Positions 1 through 9,364 are shown, numbered from the stretch's first letter. The stretch: 64,000 nt of DNA from Nitrobacteraceae bacterium AZCC 1564 (GCA_036924835.1 JBAGRR010000001.1:3611001-3675000); one strand, 5' to 3'. Numbers and translations: made by a program. Notes: generated from the letters alone by a model not told the origin.

Positions 1-877
1 CGGCCTCGTATTTGAGAAGGACATTGAGCGTGTCTTTGACCGTCTGCTGATCGAGCTCACTCGCCTGCAGCAGCACAAGCACGCGCGCCCAGTCGATGGC
101 TTCGCTGACCGAAGGCAGTTTCTTCAAATCCAGCGTACGTACGTCGTTGATAAAACTGACGACCTGCCGTCGCAGCGATTGGGAGATACCGGGAACGCGG
201 CTTTCGACGATGCGCTCCTCGAGCCGCTGTTCGGGAAAGCCGATGTGAAGATGTAAGCAGCGTCGCTTGAGGGCATCGCCCAGGTCGCGTTCGCTGTTGG
301 AGGTCAGGATCACGGTTGGCGGCGCCAGTGCGGATACGGTGCCGAGTTCGGGGATCGTGACCTGAAAATCGGAAAGGATTTCGAGCAGCAGGGATTCAAA
401 TTCGGCATCCGACTTGTCGATTTCGTCCACCAGCAGCACACAGCCTTGCGGCTGTTCGAGCGCCTGCAGCAGCGGTCGCGGCTCGACGAATTCCTTGGAG
501 AAGAACACGTCGCCGAAATCGTGAAGCTTGTTCAGCGCGGCCGGCAGCGTCTCGGCTTCACCCAAGACCTCGCTGAGCTTGTCTTTCAGGATTTGTGTGT
601 AAAGAAGCTGCTTGGCGTATTTCCACTCATAGAGAGCCTTGGCCTCATCGAGCCCTTCGTAGCATTGCAGGCGGATCAATTTGAGGCCGCGCCACGCCGC
701 AATCGCTTTGGCAAGTTCGGTCTTGCCGACGCCGGCCGGACCTTCCACGAGAATGGGCTTTTCAATCCGCTCCGAGAGGTAAACGGCAGTCGCGATCTGA
801 CGGCTGGCAATGTAGCCGGCCGATGCCAGGCCCTGTTCGACGGCGTCGATGGAGGCTGTCGGCTGATGCTCGGTCAC
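1..877 (-). CDS. MoxR-family AAA+ ATPase (3' end outside window)
   Basis: The reverse strand is open from a GTG at 877 to the window edge, giving about 292 codons without a stop. A GGGAG ribosome site lies 10 nt before the GTG. Residues 46-53 are a Walker A loop (GPAGVGKT), 146-154 a Walker B strand ending in DEID, and LTSNSERDL follows as a sensor-1 type motif, the standard MoxR order. MoxR ATPases act as chaperone-like factors that mature metalloenzymes or regulate partners, usually encoded next to a von Willebrand factor A protein. Any such partner (CoxE-like) would lie beyond position 1, so the substrate cannot be inferred here. Family assignment is firm; the specific role is unknown. Confidence 0.85.
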   Translation of the reverse strand, partial: MTEHQPTASIDAVEQGLASAGYIASRQIATAVYLSERIEKPILVEGPAGVGKTELAKAIAAWRGLKLIRLQCYEGLDEAKALYEWKYAKQLLYTQILKDKLSEVLGEAETLPAALNKLHDFGDVFFSKEFVEPRPLLQALEQPQGCVLLVDEIDKSDAEFESLLLEILSDFQVTIPELGTVSALAPPTVILTSNSERDLGDALKRRCLHLHIGFPEQRLEERIVESRVPGISQSLRRQVVSFINDVRTLDLKKLPSVSEAIDWARVLVLLQASELDQQTVKDTLNVLLKYEA

Positions 878-1239
878 GATCGTGAAACTCCCAGAAGGCC
901 ATGGTCGGCGATGCTATCTTGGGCGTCCCGGTGATTACATCGCCGGAGCCGGTTCCTTGCTACGCCGCTGTGACAGTTTCGTCCATATCGGCGCCGACAT
1001 GCATGTCAGGCCGGCCTCCAGCCGAACCGCAGTGCGAAATCGGAAATGATAAGTGTATGTCTCCGGCGAGGGCTCGGTGCACACCAGTTAACGAATTGTT
1101 GCCAACACCTCGATTGGCTGAGGCGAATTTGATCTCGAGAGACGATGGATCTTGCTGTTTGCCACCGATCTGTCGCAGTTGATCCCTCAATCGGCCCCAA
1201 AGTTCCAGCATTCAACAATGGGGAGCCGGGGAGTCGTCG
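878..1239. other. intergenic region, divergent promoters
   Basis: These 362 bases separate the MoxR gene (leftward) from the AEK-rich protein gene (rightward) and must hold both promoters. I see no conserved repeat, tRNA or convincing coding frame. The short open frames here lack ribosome sites and family resemblance. Confidence 0.5.
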
Positions 1240-2097
1240 ATGCTGAAGAAATTTCTATCCAAATACATTCTGGAGGTTATTCCATCGATCGTGGCGACGG
1301 TGGTCGGCGCCTACATCGTGACGCACTACATCAACAACAAGCCGGAGGCCGATAAGCCCCAGGCTGCCATGGCTGCCCCGGCAAATCCGGCCAAGGCTCC
1401 AGAGACCCCCGCCAACACCACGCCAGCCAAGCTCGACGACACCGCGCAAGCCGAAAAAGGCGCCAAAGCTGAGGCTGGAAAAAGGGTTGAGGCTGCCAAA
1501 GTGAAGGCTGCCGAAAAGGCTGCTGCGGAGAAGGCGGCGGCTGAAAAGCTCGCTGCTGAGAAAGCTGAGAAGGTCGCAGCCGAGAAGCTTGCGGCCGAGA
1601 AGGCGCAGGCTGAGAAGGCCGAAAAGGAAGCAGAGGCCCGCAGGGCCCGTGAAAAGACAGTTGCTAAGGCTACACCGACTGCTTCCGCCGCCGAGGCAGA
1701 CGACAAGCGTGATGCCAACGATCTGGCCCGGGCGGCGATCGCGCGCCTGCGGAGCGCCGATCAGCCCCGTCAAGCTGAGCCACCTCGCGACACAGCACGG
1801 GTCATCGAAACCTCGCGGCCACAGGAACGCCGGGTCAACAGCGTTGTCTATAACCCACCGTCAACAGTACAGCCGCTCCCTCCCGCAGTGACGATTGCAC
1901 CGACACCAAGCGAAGAGGCGGTGGCGCCTCAAGGGGCCGGACCGCGCTCCGCCGAAGCGCAGGCCGACGACTCGACGCGGCTTACACCGCCGGCGGATAT
2001 CCCGCCACGCCAACTGCGCAGCGAGGAACGTCCGTCTGTCGCCGAGGATGTGGTGTCGGCTGCGAAATCGGTATTCCAGGCTGTCGTGCCGCATTAA
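1240..2097 (+). CDS. membrane-anchored Ala/Lys/Glu-rich protein
   Basis: 285 residues. Residues 9-31 form one hydrophobic segment followed by a long region (about 70-145) of AEK-type heptad-like repeats (AAEKLAAEKAEK and variants), predicting an extended charged helix or coiled coil, then a Pro-rich, low-complexity C-terminal half. The layout resembles TolA-like or other periplasm-spanning anchors, but no TolA C-terminal domain is present and I do not recognise a family. The opposite strand of the repeat also stays open because of the GC-rich codon pattern; the plus-strand reading is preferred because of the coherent anchor plus helix architecture. Function unknown. Confidence 0.7.
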   Translation: MLKKFLSKYILEVIPSIVATVVGAYIVTHYINNKPEADKPQAAMAAPANPAKAPETPANTTPAKLDDTAQAEKGAKAEAGKRVEAAKVKAAEKAAAEKAAAEKLAAEKAEKVAAEKLAAEKAQAEKAEKEAEARRAREKTVAKATPTASAAEADDKRDANDLARAAIARLRSADQPRQAEPPRDTARVIETSRPQERRVNSVVYNPPSTVQPLPPAVTIAPTPSEEAVAPQGAGPRSAEAQADDSTRLTPPADIPPRQLRSEERPSVAEDVVSAAKSVFQAVVPH

Positions 2098-2152
2098 ATT
2101 TTTGTTTTGACGCGTTTTTCTTCACTCGAAAACGCTCTGGCGCGCACGTCCG

Positions 2153-3274
2153 TTATTTCGCATGCTTTGTTTTGAGGCCGCTCTGAGCGGGCGCTTCACC
2201 TTCCACGCTGTCCAAAAACTCCTTCACGGTGTTGACCGATCCGGACCGGGTCTCGACGTAACCGGGAAGACTTGCGATGGCGTCGTGGAATTCCTTGCCC
2301 TTCATAATGTCGATCACGCGCTTCATCGGCTCGGTTTCCAGAAACGAGCGGCGGCACACGAAGAAATAGTCCTCGGTCAGAAGCCTCACGAAATCGAGCC
2401 CGAACTGGCGGGCCGCAGCCTCGACGCCGAAACTTGCGTCCGCCATGCCGCTTGCGACGTAGGCTGCAACGGCAGCGTGGGTGAATTCGATCTGCTGGGC
2501 TCCATTGATTTTCGTCTCGTCGATCTTGTGCAGAGCCAGCAACTGATCGAACAGCAACCGCGTTCCGGAATCGTGGTCGCGGTTGACGAACCGGACGTGA
2601 GGCAAAACCAGATCTTCCAGCGACGTGATCTTCAGCGGATTGCCGCGTTTCACCATCAGGCCCATCTCGCGGGTCACGAAGCTGATGACGCGATCCTCGC
2701 GCGGATCAAGCCATTCGCGGCAGGCCTGAATATTCTGCGCGCGCAGTTCGCCGCGTGGAAGATGAACGCCGGAAAGGTCGCAGGCGCCCTGGGCCAGTGA
2801 CGCAAGGGAGTGCTGGTTGCTGACATAGCGCAGATCGATACCGATGCCGGGCTCACGATCCAGCAACTCACGTAATTTCGAGACCGCAAATCCATGGCTC
2901 GCGTGTACGCGGATCACGGATGGACGCTGGTGCAGGAACGGTTTGATCTCCGTTGCAAGCTCCTGCGCGACATTCTCGAGTTGCGGACCGAGTCGTGCCT
3001 GCATGCGCTCGCCAGCCCAAACAAGTTTTTCCCCGAAGGGTGTCAGCGTGGTGCCCTTGCCGCGCTGGGTTTCAACCAGCGGCACACCAAAGAACTCGGA
3101 CCACTGTTCGACGAGATTCCAGACGTGCCGATAGGAGAGCTGGGCGTGATCGGCCGCGCTGGTGAGTTTTCCGGTTTTCCGGATCTCGTTGAGGATGCCG
3201 AGCATCACGACCGTGGTCTGCGGGCTGTCCTCTTTGTGAAATCGCCAGATGGTTTCGATCTCGATATGTAACAT
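2153..3274 (-). CDS. ModE-like HTH regulator with periplasmic-binding-protein-like domain
   Basis: 373 residues. The first ~100 resemble the winged helix of ModE/LysR-type one-component regulators (LTSAADHAQLSYRHVWNLVEQW), ending in the LTPFGEKLV segment typical of that fold. Residues about 115-350 resemble a type-2 periplasmic binding domain of the molybdate/tungstate kind, here fused as a cytoplasmic sensor. The ligand cannot be read from sequence; oxyanions are one possibility. The gene is divergent from the aldehyde dehydrogenase at 3392, and the short shared region carries a palindrome that may be its operator, so it probably controls that gene and itself. Confident on architecture, inferential on target. 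Confidence 0.8.
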   Translation of the reverse strand: MLHIEIETIWRFHKEDSPQTTVVMLGILNEIRKTGKLTSAADHAQLSYRHVWNLVEQWSEFFGVPLVETQRGKGTTLTPFGEKLVWAGERMQARLGPQLENVAQELATEIKPFLHQRPSVIRVHASHGFAVSKLRELLDREPGIGIDLRYVSNQHSLASLAQGACDLSGVHLPRGELRAQNIQACREWLDPREDRVISFVTREMGLMVKRGNPLKITSLEDLVLPHVRFVNRDHDSGTRLLFDQLLALHKIDETKINGAQQIEFTHAAVAAYVASGMADASFGVEAAARQFGLDFVRLLTEDYFFVCRRSFLETEPMKRVIDIMKGKEFHDAIASLPGYVETRSGSVNTVKEFLDSVEGEAPAQSGLKTKHAK

Positions 3275-3288
3275 CCGTGTGCCAATCT

Positions 3289-3338
3289 TATGAAATTGAT
3301 TTCATATAAAGGTGAGCCACCGGTAGCAGATTTCATAT
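3289..3338. promoter_or_regulatory. candidate operator between regulator and aldehyde dehydrogenase
   Basis: Positions 3289-3306 form a perfect inverted repeat, TATGAAAT and ATTTCATA around TG. The right half (GATTTCATAT) recurs at about 3329-3338. The site lies 15 nt upstream of the regulator start and about 85 nt before the dehydrogenase start, a usual place for a divergent autoregulatory operator. Binding by the neighbouring ModE-like protein is inference. Confidence 0.5.
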
Positions 3339-3391
3339 TTACGCTGGCATATCTAATACACACATTAGGAGGTAAGAACAGGAGGAATATG

Positions 3392-4879
3392 ATGTCAATT
3401 GCATATGACTATTCCCAGGACAGGACGTCCCCGGCTTCCCGCTCTGCCGAAAAGCTGCTGCTGATCGACGGCCAGCGTGTGGCGTCCGTCTCGGGGCGCA
3501 CCTTCAACACGTTGAACCCGGCTACGGAGCAGGTCCTCGCAACCATTTCCGAGGGCAATGCGGATGACGTCGATCGTGCGGTCGCCGCGGCGCGACGTGC
3601 GTTCGAAGGCCCATGGCGCACGATGCGGGCCTCCGAGCGCGGTCAGATCCTGCTGCGACTCGCTGAACTGATGAAGCAGCACGCCGATGACATCGCTGAG
3701 CTCGAAAGTTTGGACGCCGGCAAGCCGATCGCAGGCGTGCTGCGGCAAGATCTTCCCGCCGCGATCGATACGCTCACTTATTACGCCGGTTGGGCCGACA
3801 AGATTCATGGCGAGGTGGTGCCGACCCGCGACGAGGCTTTGACCTATACGTTGCGCGAGCCTGTGGGCGTGGTTGCGGCGATTGTGCCGTGGAATTTCCC
3901 GCTGATGATCGGCATGTGGAAGCTTGCGCCTGCGCTGGCTTGCGGCTGTACGGTGGTCATGAAACCGGCGGAGCTGACATCACTGTCGGCGCTACGCATC
4001 GGCGAACTGGCGCTTGAAGCCGGCCTGCCGCCCGGCGTGTTGAACATCGTGACCGGTCCGGGCCGCATCGTTGGTGATGCGTTGGTCAATCATCCGGACG
4101 TCGACAAAGTCACCTTCACCGGTTCGCCGGGTGTGGGCCGTGGCATCCTTCGGGGTGCAGCGGGCAACTTCAAGCGCGTGTCGCTTGAGCTTGGCGGCAA
4201 ATCTGCGAATGTGATCTTTGAAGATGCTGATCTGGACGCTGCCACCAAGGCTGCCGCGTCCGGCATTTTCTTCAATGCCGGCCAGGTGTGCTCGGCGGGT
4301 TCTCGCGTGCTCGCCCACGAAGCCGTCTATGACGAAGTGGTCGAGCGGCTGACGGCGCGTGCGTCCGCGATCCGCATCGGCAATCCGCAGGATCGCGCCA
4401 CGGTGATGGGTCCGGTCATTTCCGAGAAGCAGATGAAGACGATCCTCGACTACGTCGACATCGGCCAGAAGGAAGGCGCGCTGCTGACCACAGGCGGCGA
4501 TCGCATCGGTACGCGTGGCTATTTCATCAGCCCGGCTGTCTTCGCGAACGTGAAGCATGAGATGCGAATATCGCAGGAAGAGATCTTCGGACCGGTGGTG
4601 AGCGTCATCAAGTTCAAGGATGAGGCCGATGCGCTGCGCATCGCCAACGGAACAGCGTACAGCCTCGCGGCTGGTGTCTGGAGCCATGACATCGCCCGCG
4701 TGCAGCGTTTCGCCAAGAAGGCGCGGGCTGGGACGGTCTGGATCAACACCTATGGCTACACCGACGTTCGGTTGCCCTGGGGCGGTGAGCGCGATTCCGG
4801 CTTCGGCCGTGAGCACGGCACTGCCGCGATCGAGAATTTCACCGAGCCCAAAGCTGTGTGGATGAATCTCAACGTTTAA
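3392..4879 (+). CDS. NAD(P)-dependent aldehyde dehydrogenase
   Basis: About 495 residues, normal for the ALDH superfamily. The catalytic signatures are intact: LELGGKSAN with the general-base glutamate and FNAGQVCSAGSR with the nucleophilic cysteine; PWNFPLMIGMWKLAPAL is the usual cofactor-side segment. It oxidises an aldehyde to the acid; similarity in tone is to betaine-aldehyde/phenylacetaldehyde-type enzymes but the substrate is not determinable. An open frame continues upstream to 3290, but AGGAGG at 3380-3385 lies 6 nt before the ATG at 3392, so the downstream start is chosen. Likely controlled by the divergent ModE-like regulator. Confidence 0.9.
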   Translation: MSIAYDYSQDRTSPASRSAEKLLLIDGQRVASVSGRTFNTLNPATEQVLATISEGNADDVDRAVAAARRAFEGPWRTMRASERGQILLRLAELMKQHADDIAELESLDAGKPIAGVLRQDLPAAIDTLTYYAGWADKIHGEVVPTRDEALTYTLREPVGVVAAIVPWNFPLMIGMWKLAPALACGCTVVMKPAELTSLSALRIGELALEAGLPPGVLNIVTGPGRIVGDALVNHPDVDKVTFTGSPGVGRGILRGAAGNFKRVSLELGGKSANVIFEDADLDAATKAAASGIFFNAGQVCSAGSRVLAHEAVYDEVVERLTARASAIRIGNPQDRATVMGPVISEKQMKTILDYVDIGQKEGALLTTGGDRIGTRGYFISPAVFANVKHEMRISQEEIFGPVVSVIKFKDEADALRIANGTAYSLAAGVWSHDIARVQRFAKKARAGTVWINTYGYTDVRLPWGGERDSGFGREHGTAAIENFTEPKAVWMNLNV

Positions 4880-4996
4880 AGCCGCTCTTCCTCCTGCGGG
4901 TGAGCGACTGTCTTCACTGGATTGGCGGCAGTTTCTCACCCGATCTTTTTCGGAGCTGTTAACCGAGCGGATGGAATAGTCGATGAGCTAACGACA

Positions 4997-5023
4997 AAAC
5001 GCGGGCGAGAGCCCGCGTTTTTT
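4997..5023 (+). terminator. rho-independent terminator of the aldehyde dehydrogenase gene
   Basis: An ACGCGGGC stem with a GAGA loop and its perfect complement is followed by a run of six T. It lies about 120 nt after the stop codon. Confidence 0.85.
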
Positions 5024-5098
5024 ATTTGGGCAACGCTTCGCAAATTGGCGCAATTCCCGGCCTAAAGTCCGATAGTGAAGCAGAGCTGGCATTGACCC

Positions 5099-5908
5099 AT
5101 GAAGACTATCCTATGGATCGCGATGTTCGCGGTGGCGGCCTACGCCGCTGCAATCGGCGCATTGTACTTTTTTCAGCGGCCACTGCTTTATCCGGCTCCG
5201 CAGACCACGCGGACGGACCCGGCCTCAGTCGGCTTTGCCAAGGCGCAGGAAATCGTTCTCGATACCAAAGACGGTGAGAGGCTGATCATCTGGCATGTCC
5301 CGCCGAAGGAGGGAAAGCCGGTTGTGCTGTTCTTTCATGGCAACGGCGAGGTGCTGGCATGGCGAGTGCCGCGCTTTCGCGCCATCACCGCGGACGGCAC
5401 AGGCCTGGTCGCACTTTCGTTTCGCGGCTATGGTGGCTCGAGCGGTGCACCGAGCGAAGAAGGTTTGCTGAACGATGGAGTGGCCGCGTACGAGTTCGCC
5501 GCGGCTCGCTATCCACCCTCGCGCATCATCCCGTGGGGCTATTCGCTAGGGAGCGGGGTTGCAGTTGCCCTTGCAACAACGCGGCCCATCGCAAAGCTGA
5601 TCCTGGAGGCGCCTTACACCTCGACAGTGGATGTCGCCGCCGCCGCATTTCCATGGGCACCGGTGCGATGGCTGATGCGCGATCGCTTCCATTCCGATCA
5701 GCGCATCTCAAAGCTCAATGTGCCGCTCCTGATCATGCACGGCGCGAAGGACACCGTCGTTCCGATCGAAATCGGCAGGCGGCTGTTTGATCTGGTGCCC
5801 GGCCGCAAACGTTTCGTCACTCTGCCACAGGGCACGCACGTCAACCTGGATGAGCAGGGCGCCGTATCGATTGCACAGGCCTTTATGGCGGGCGATGGTA
5901 AGGACTGA
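5099..5908 (+). CDS. membrane-anchored alpha/beta hydrolase
   Basis: 269 residues. Residues 3-25 are a hydrophobic N-terminal anchor. The alpha/beta hydrolase core then shows HGNGE at the oxyanion strand, GYSLGSG as nucleophile elbow (Ser), HGAKDTVV for the acid and GTHVNL for the catalytic histidine, matching the ABHD13/BEM46-like group of serine hydrolases. It probably hydrolyses an ester or acyl substrate at the membrane; the substrate is unknown. Its stop codon is 3 nt before composite repeat A. Confidence 0.85.
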   Translation: MKTILWIAMFAVAAYAAAIGALYFFQRPLLYPAPQTTRTDPASVGFAKAQEIVLDTKDGERLIIWHVPPKEGKPVVLFFHGNGEVLAWRVPRFRAITADGTGLVALSFRGYGGSSGAPSEEGLLNDGVAAYEFAAARYPPSRIIPWGYSLGSGVAVALATTRPIAKLILEAPYTSTVDVAAAAFPWAPVRWLMRDRFHSDQRISKLNVPLLIMHGAKDTVVPIEIGRRLFDLVPGRKRFVTLPQGTHVNLDEQGAVSIAQAFMAGDGKD

Positions 5909-5911
5909 CGA

Positions 5912-6076
5912 CTAGTGTGGCGGTTCTGAAGTCCGCATCATTTGTGCGGCAAGTCCGGAATGCGGACTTCAGAACCAAAGCCACACTAGAACAATAACTT
6001 GCTAGATTCCTTCGATTCCGAAGTTCGCAGGCGAACGAGCAGCGGAATGATGCGAACTTCGGAATCGGGACTCTAG
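5912..6076 (+). repeat. composite palindrome repeat A
   Basis: First palindrome 5912-5989 (ends CTAGTGTGG and CCACACTAG, core AAGTCCGC), AT-rich 12-nt spacer, second palindrome 6002-6076 (CTAGATTCC to GGGACTCTAG, core AAGTTCGC). Forward orientation. It lies between convergent genes (hydrolase and rpsU). Confidence 0.9.
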
Positions 6077-6096
6077 CCAAAGAAAAATCGGCAAAC

Positions 6097-6124
6097 AAAA
6101 ACGCGAGCCGAAAGGCCCGCGTTT
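6097..6124 (-). terminator. terminator of rpsU
   Basis: A CGCG-GCC hairpin with a GAAA-type loop is flanked by A/T runs; read on the minus strand it ends in TTTTTG and follows the rpsU stop codon by about 22 nt. Confidence 0.7.
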
Positions 6125-6146
6125 TGATCTGAAATCTGAAAGTTGC

Positions 6147-6449
6147 TTAGCGAGGGCTGCGAGCGCCGCCAGCGCCACCGCGGCCACCGCCTGCACCGCG
6201 ATCTGCACCCGGACCAGCACCAAACACCGGCTTCGGCTTCATCGGCAGCAGGCCTTCGCGCTGTAGCTTCTTGCGCGCCAGCTTACGGGCGCGGCGAACG
6301 GCTTCCGCCTTTTCGCGGGCCTTCTTCTCGGACGGCTTTTCGTAATGGCCGCGGAGCTTCATCTCGCGGAAAATACCCTCGCGCTGCATCTTCTTCTTGA
6401 GCGCCTTGAGGGCCTGATCAACATTGTTATCGCGGACGAGAACCTGCAC
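6147..6449 (-). CDS. rpsU: 30S ribosomal protein S21
   Basis: 100 residues beginning [20 protein letters not shown], the diagnostic S21 start, followed by the basic [20 protein letters not shown] segment. The body is standard; the C-terminal tail (about residues 70-100) is a Gly/Ala/Arg-rich extension seen in alphaproteobacterial versions. S21 helps initiation complexes at the anti-Shine-Dalgarno end of 16S rRNA. It is a single-gene unit with its own terminator. Confidence 0.97.
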   Translation of the reverse strand: MQVLVRDNNVDQALKALKKKMQREGIFREMKLRGHYEKPSEKKAREKAEAVRRARKLARKKLQREGLLPMKPKPVFGAGPGADRGAGGGRGGAGGARSPR

Positions 6450-6723
6450 GCGGCATCCTCTTGTTTTGAACGGTCTATAATTCGGAAGACGTTGGAGGGG
6501 CCGGCAAAGGCCTCGCCCTTCCCATCAGGGGGGCGGATTTACCAGATCAAACCGGGAATGTCCACCTGTGGACAACGATTTTCGGCCTGTAGGCGCGCAA
6601 TAAATCCCTGCGAAACTACCGATCCCGGGCTTTTGAGTCTGGAGATTCAGCATGCCTTAAGGGGCCTTCCTACAGGTTCTCAAGGCGTTAATCGAAATCC
6701 TTCGTCCAGCGGAGAAAAAACAT

Positions 6724-7440
6724 ATGAATGCAAAAAAATACACGGCCGAGGTTATTGGTACGTTCTGGCTGACCTTCGCAGGCTGCGGCAGCGCGGTCAT
6801 TGCCGCAGGCTTTCCGCAGGTCGGCATCGGACTTTTGGGCGTTTCGTTAGCGTTTGGCTTGAGCGTGGTGACCATGGCTTATGCCATCGGCCACATCTCC
6901 GGCTGCCACCTCAATCCCGCGGTGACGGTCGGTCTCGCGGCCGGCGGCCGGTTCCCCGGCGGACAGGTCCTTCCATACATCATTGCGCAGGTGATCGGTG
7001 CAATAGCGGCAGCAGCGCTGCTTTATATGATCGCCAGTGGCGCTCCCGGCTTCGATGTGACCAAGGGGTTCGCCTCCAACGGCTATGAGGCTCATTCCCC
7101 CGGCGGATACAGCCTTGTCGCTTGTTTCGTTATGGAAGTTACGATGACGGCGGTTTTCCTGTTCGTCATCATGGGTTCGACCCACGGCAAAGCTCCGGCT
7201 GGTTTCGCGCCGCTCGCGATTGGTCTCGCGCTGACGCTGATTCACCTGGTCAGCATTCCTGTAACCAACACCTCGGTGAATCCGGCGCGCAGCACGGGTC
7301 CTGCGCTGTTCGTCGGTGGTTGGGCGTTGCAGCAGTTGTGGTTGTTCTGGGTTGCGCCACTGATCGGCGGTGTCATTGGCGGCGTCGTCTATCGCTGGCT
7401 TAGCGATGAACCGACAGGGAAGGTCACGGGTAACCGATAA
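6724..7440 (+). CDS. aqpZ: aquaporin Z, water channel
   Basis: 238 residues with six membrane spans and two half-helices. Both NPA boxes are intact (HLNPAVT and SVNPARS), and the second is followed by the selectivity-filter arginine. The first helix [14 protein letters not shown] is typical of AqpZ rather than glycerol facilitators, predicting a water-selective pore in the inner membrane. A GGAG-containing ribosome site precedes the ATG. It is monocistronic and ends with a clear terminator. Confidence 0.95.
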   Translation: MNAKKYTAEVIGTFWLTFAGCGSAVIAAGFPQVGIGLLGVSLAFGLSVVTMAYAIGHISGCHLNPAVTVGLAAGGRFPGGQVLPYIIAQVIGAIAAAALLYMIASGAPGFDVTKGFASNGYEAHSPGGYSLVACFVMEVTMTAVFLFVIMGSTHGKAPAGFAPLAIGLALTLIHLVSIPVTNTSVNPARSTGPALFVGGWALQQLWLFWVAPLIGGVIGGVVYRWLSDEPTGKVTGNR

Positions 7441-7466
7441 CAGACGTGATTTTTGAATTAGATACG

Positions 7467-7501
7467 GGCTGCCGCGAGCAATCGTGGCAGCCTTTTCTTT
7501 T
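7467..7501 (+). terminator. terminator of aqpZ
   Basis: A GGCTGCC stem, extended by CGA/TCG, pairs with GGCAGCC and is followed by TTTTCTTTTT. Confidence 0.85.
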
Positions 7502-7540
7502 AAGGCTTCTTTTAAAGCCTGGTCTTTGGACGCGCGTGAA

Positions 7541-7706
7541 CTAGTGTCCCGAATCCAAAGTTCGCCTTATCGTACAGCGCGCTCCGTAGCGACTTTGGAT
7601 TCGAGAGGACACTGGTAAATTTATGATTCTAGTGTGGCTTAGGTTCAGGAGTTCGCTGGAAGGACTCGCGGGAAAGATAGAGCGAACTTCTGAACCACCA
7701 CACTAG
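7541..7706 (-). repeat. composite palindrome repeat B
   Basis: Reverse orientation: TGTCC-type palindrome 7541-7615, spacer 7616-7628, TGTGG-type palindrome 7629-7706; both cores match AAGTTCGC apart from a small lesion in one arm and a G variant in another. The terminal CTAG at 7703-7706 supplies the TAG stop codon of purK. Confidence 0.9.
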
Positions 7707-8803
7707 TCGTTTTCGACGACTGTCACGTGGCCCATCTTGCGGCCCGGACGCGGCGTGCCCTTGCCATAGAGGTGCACGGTTGCACCCGGCATCGTTAGCC
7801 ACTTCCCGTAATCGAGGATGTCGTCCCCGATCAGGTTAGTCATGGTGACACTGCCATGGCGAACCGGATGAGCCAGTGGCCAGCCGGCGATGGCGCGAAT
7901 GTGCTGCTCGAACTGCGATACCGACGCCCCGTCCAGCGTCCAGTGACCGGAATTGTGTACGCGCGGCGCTATCTCGTTGACCAATAGGGTTGGTGCTGCG
8001 CCGTTCGCGTCGGGAACCACGAACATCTCCACGGCCAGCACTCCGACGTAATTGAGAGCGGTGGCGATTTTCTCCGCCATAGCACGGGCCTGGGCGGAAA
8101 CACTCTCCGGAATCGCGGCGGGTACGCGTGAGGTCTTCAGGATATGGTCGCGATGCTCGTTCTCGGTGACATCGTAGCAAACCACCTCGCCGGCCACGCT
8201 GCGCGCCGCAATCACGGAAATTTCCCGCTCGAATGGAACGAAACCTTCCAGGATGGCGGATCGCGTTTCGAGGTCAGCCCAGACCGCCTCGGGATCATCG
8301 CCCTCGCGCATCATGATCTGGCCCTTGCCGTCGTAGCCGAAGCGCCTTGTCTTGAGGACCGCGGGGAGGCCGATCTGCGCGATCGCTGCTTTCAATCCCT
8401 CCACGGATGACACGTCAGCGTAACGCGCGGTCGGGATGCCGAGCTTCGTGACAAAGTCCTTCTCCACGAGCCGGTCCTGGGTAGTTTCCAGAACCTGCGG
8501 ATCTGGCAAGACCGCGCGCCGGGCGGCGAGAATCATCGCTGTCGCAGAGGGCACGTTCTCGAATTCGTAGGTGATGACGTCGACGTCAGACGCAAACAGT
8601 TCGAGCGCTTCGACATCTGCATATTCCGCGCAGGTCGCGTTCTGCACCACGTCGAAGGCAGGCGAATCCGGATCGGGTGAAAAGACCTGCGCCTTGAGGC
8701 CCAGTCTCGCGGCGGCAAGCGCCAGCATCCGACCCAACTGTCCGCCGCCGAGAATTCCGATGGTGTCGCCTGGCTTCAGCGTCACCCGCTTCGAAGATGT
8801 CAC
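7703..8803 (-). CDS. purK: N5-carboxyaminoimidazole ribonucleotide synthase
   Basis: 366 residues from a GTG at 8803; the longer frame to 8854 is rejected because GGAGG stands 7 nt before this GTG and the GTGA overlaps the purE stop by 4 nt. The ATP-grasp enzyme converts AIR, ATP and bicarbonate to N5-CAIR in purine synthesis. [13 protein letters not shown] at the N terminus, RFGYDGKGQ and the [17 protein letters not shown] metal-binding segment are diagnostic. It is translationally coupled to purE. The TAG stop is formed by the end of a composite repeat, so the repeat abuts or has overwritten the original 3' end. Confidence 0.97.
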   Translation of the reverse strand: MTSSKRVTLKPGDTIGILGGGQLGRMLALAAARLGLKAQVFSPDPDSPAFDVVQNATCAEYADVEALELFASDVDVITYEFENVPSATAMILAARRAVLPDPQVLETTQDRLVEKDFVTKLGIPTARYADVSSVEGLKAAIAQIGLPAVLKTRRFGYDGKGQIMMREGDDPEAVWADLETRSAILEGFVPFEREISVIAARSVAGEVVCYDVTENEHRDHILKTSRVPAAIPESVSAQARAMAEKIATALNYVGVLAVEMFVVPDANGAAPTLLVNEIAPRVHNSGHWTLDGASVSQFEQHIRAIAGWPLAHPVRHGSVTMTNLIGDDILDYGKWLTMPGATVHLYGKGTPRPGRKMGHVTVVEND

Positions 8804-9288
8804 TTGGAGTCCTCCGGGCGCTCGCGGACCGCCTCGGTCTGTTGCTTCCGCCATGTGGCGAGCTTGGTCGCAAGGCCAGCGTCGTTCAGAGCCAGCATGC
8901 TTGCCGCGAGCAGGGCGGCATTGATAGCGCCGGGCTTACCGATCGCCAAGGTGCCGACCGGTATTCCGGCAGGCATTTGCACAATCGAATAAAGGGAATC
9001 GACACCGGACAACGCTTTGGATTCCACCGGCACACCAAGCACGGGAAGTTCCGTTAGAGCGGCTGCCATTCCGGGCAGATGGGCGGCTCCACCAGCTCCT
9101 GCAATAACGATCTTGAAACCGGCGGCCTTGGCGCCCTTGGCAAAGGCATACAGCCGTTCCGGGGTCCGATGCGCCGATACGATCAATGCCTCGTGCGAAA
9201 CACTAAGCGCGGTCAGGGTTTCAGCGGCGTGACGCATGGTCTCCCAGTCGGACTGGCTTCCCATGATGATGGCGACGGCGGCTGTCAT
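8800..9288 (-). CDS. purE: N5-CAIR mutase
   Basis: 162 residues, class I PurE. It converts N5-CAIR to CAIR, directly after PurK. The phosphate-binding GSQSDW at residues 10-15, SAHRTPERL, and the [11 protein letters not shown] loop are all present. It is the first gene of a purEK operon, overlapping purK by 4 nt. PurE forms octamers and receives the unstable PurK product. Confidence 0.97.
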   Translation of the reverse strand: MTAAVAIIMGSQSDWETMRHAAETLTALSVSHEALIVSAHRTPERLYAFAKGAKAAGFKIVIAGAGGAAHLPGMAAALTELPVLGVPVESKALSGVDSLYSIVQMPAGIPVGTLAIGKPGAINAALLAASMLALNDAGLATKLATWRKQQTEAVRERPEDSK

Positions 9289-9364
9289 GCGGAAATCTTT
9301 GAAAAAGGCGGAAAAAAGAGACGCGGATTATAGGGGGGCACTTTCGTGTGGCAAGCCGCTGGGA

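Noticed and set aside
446-934. 162-codon plus-strand open frame
   Set aside because: Opposite strand encodes a MoxR ATPase with complete Walker motifs that runs off the window.
1255-1773. 172-codon minus-strand frame rich in Leu/Gly/Ser
   Set aside because: Mirror of the AEK repeat on the plus strand; repetitive translation follows from the repeat, not from a protein.
2111-2134. GCGTTTT...AAAACGC hairpin after the AEK-rich gene
   Set aside because: Stem of seven bases with a 10-nt loop and no T run; too weak to call a terminator.
3992-4939. 315-codon minus-strand open frame
   Set aside because: Antisense shadow of the aldehyde dehydrogenase; no recognisable domain.
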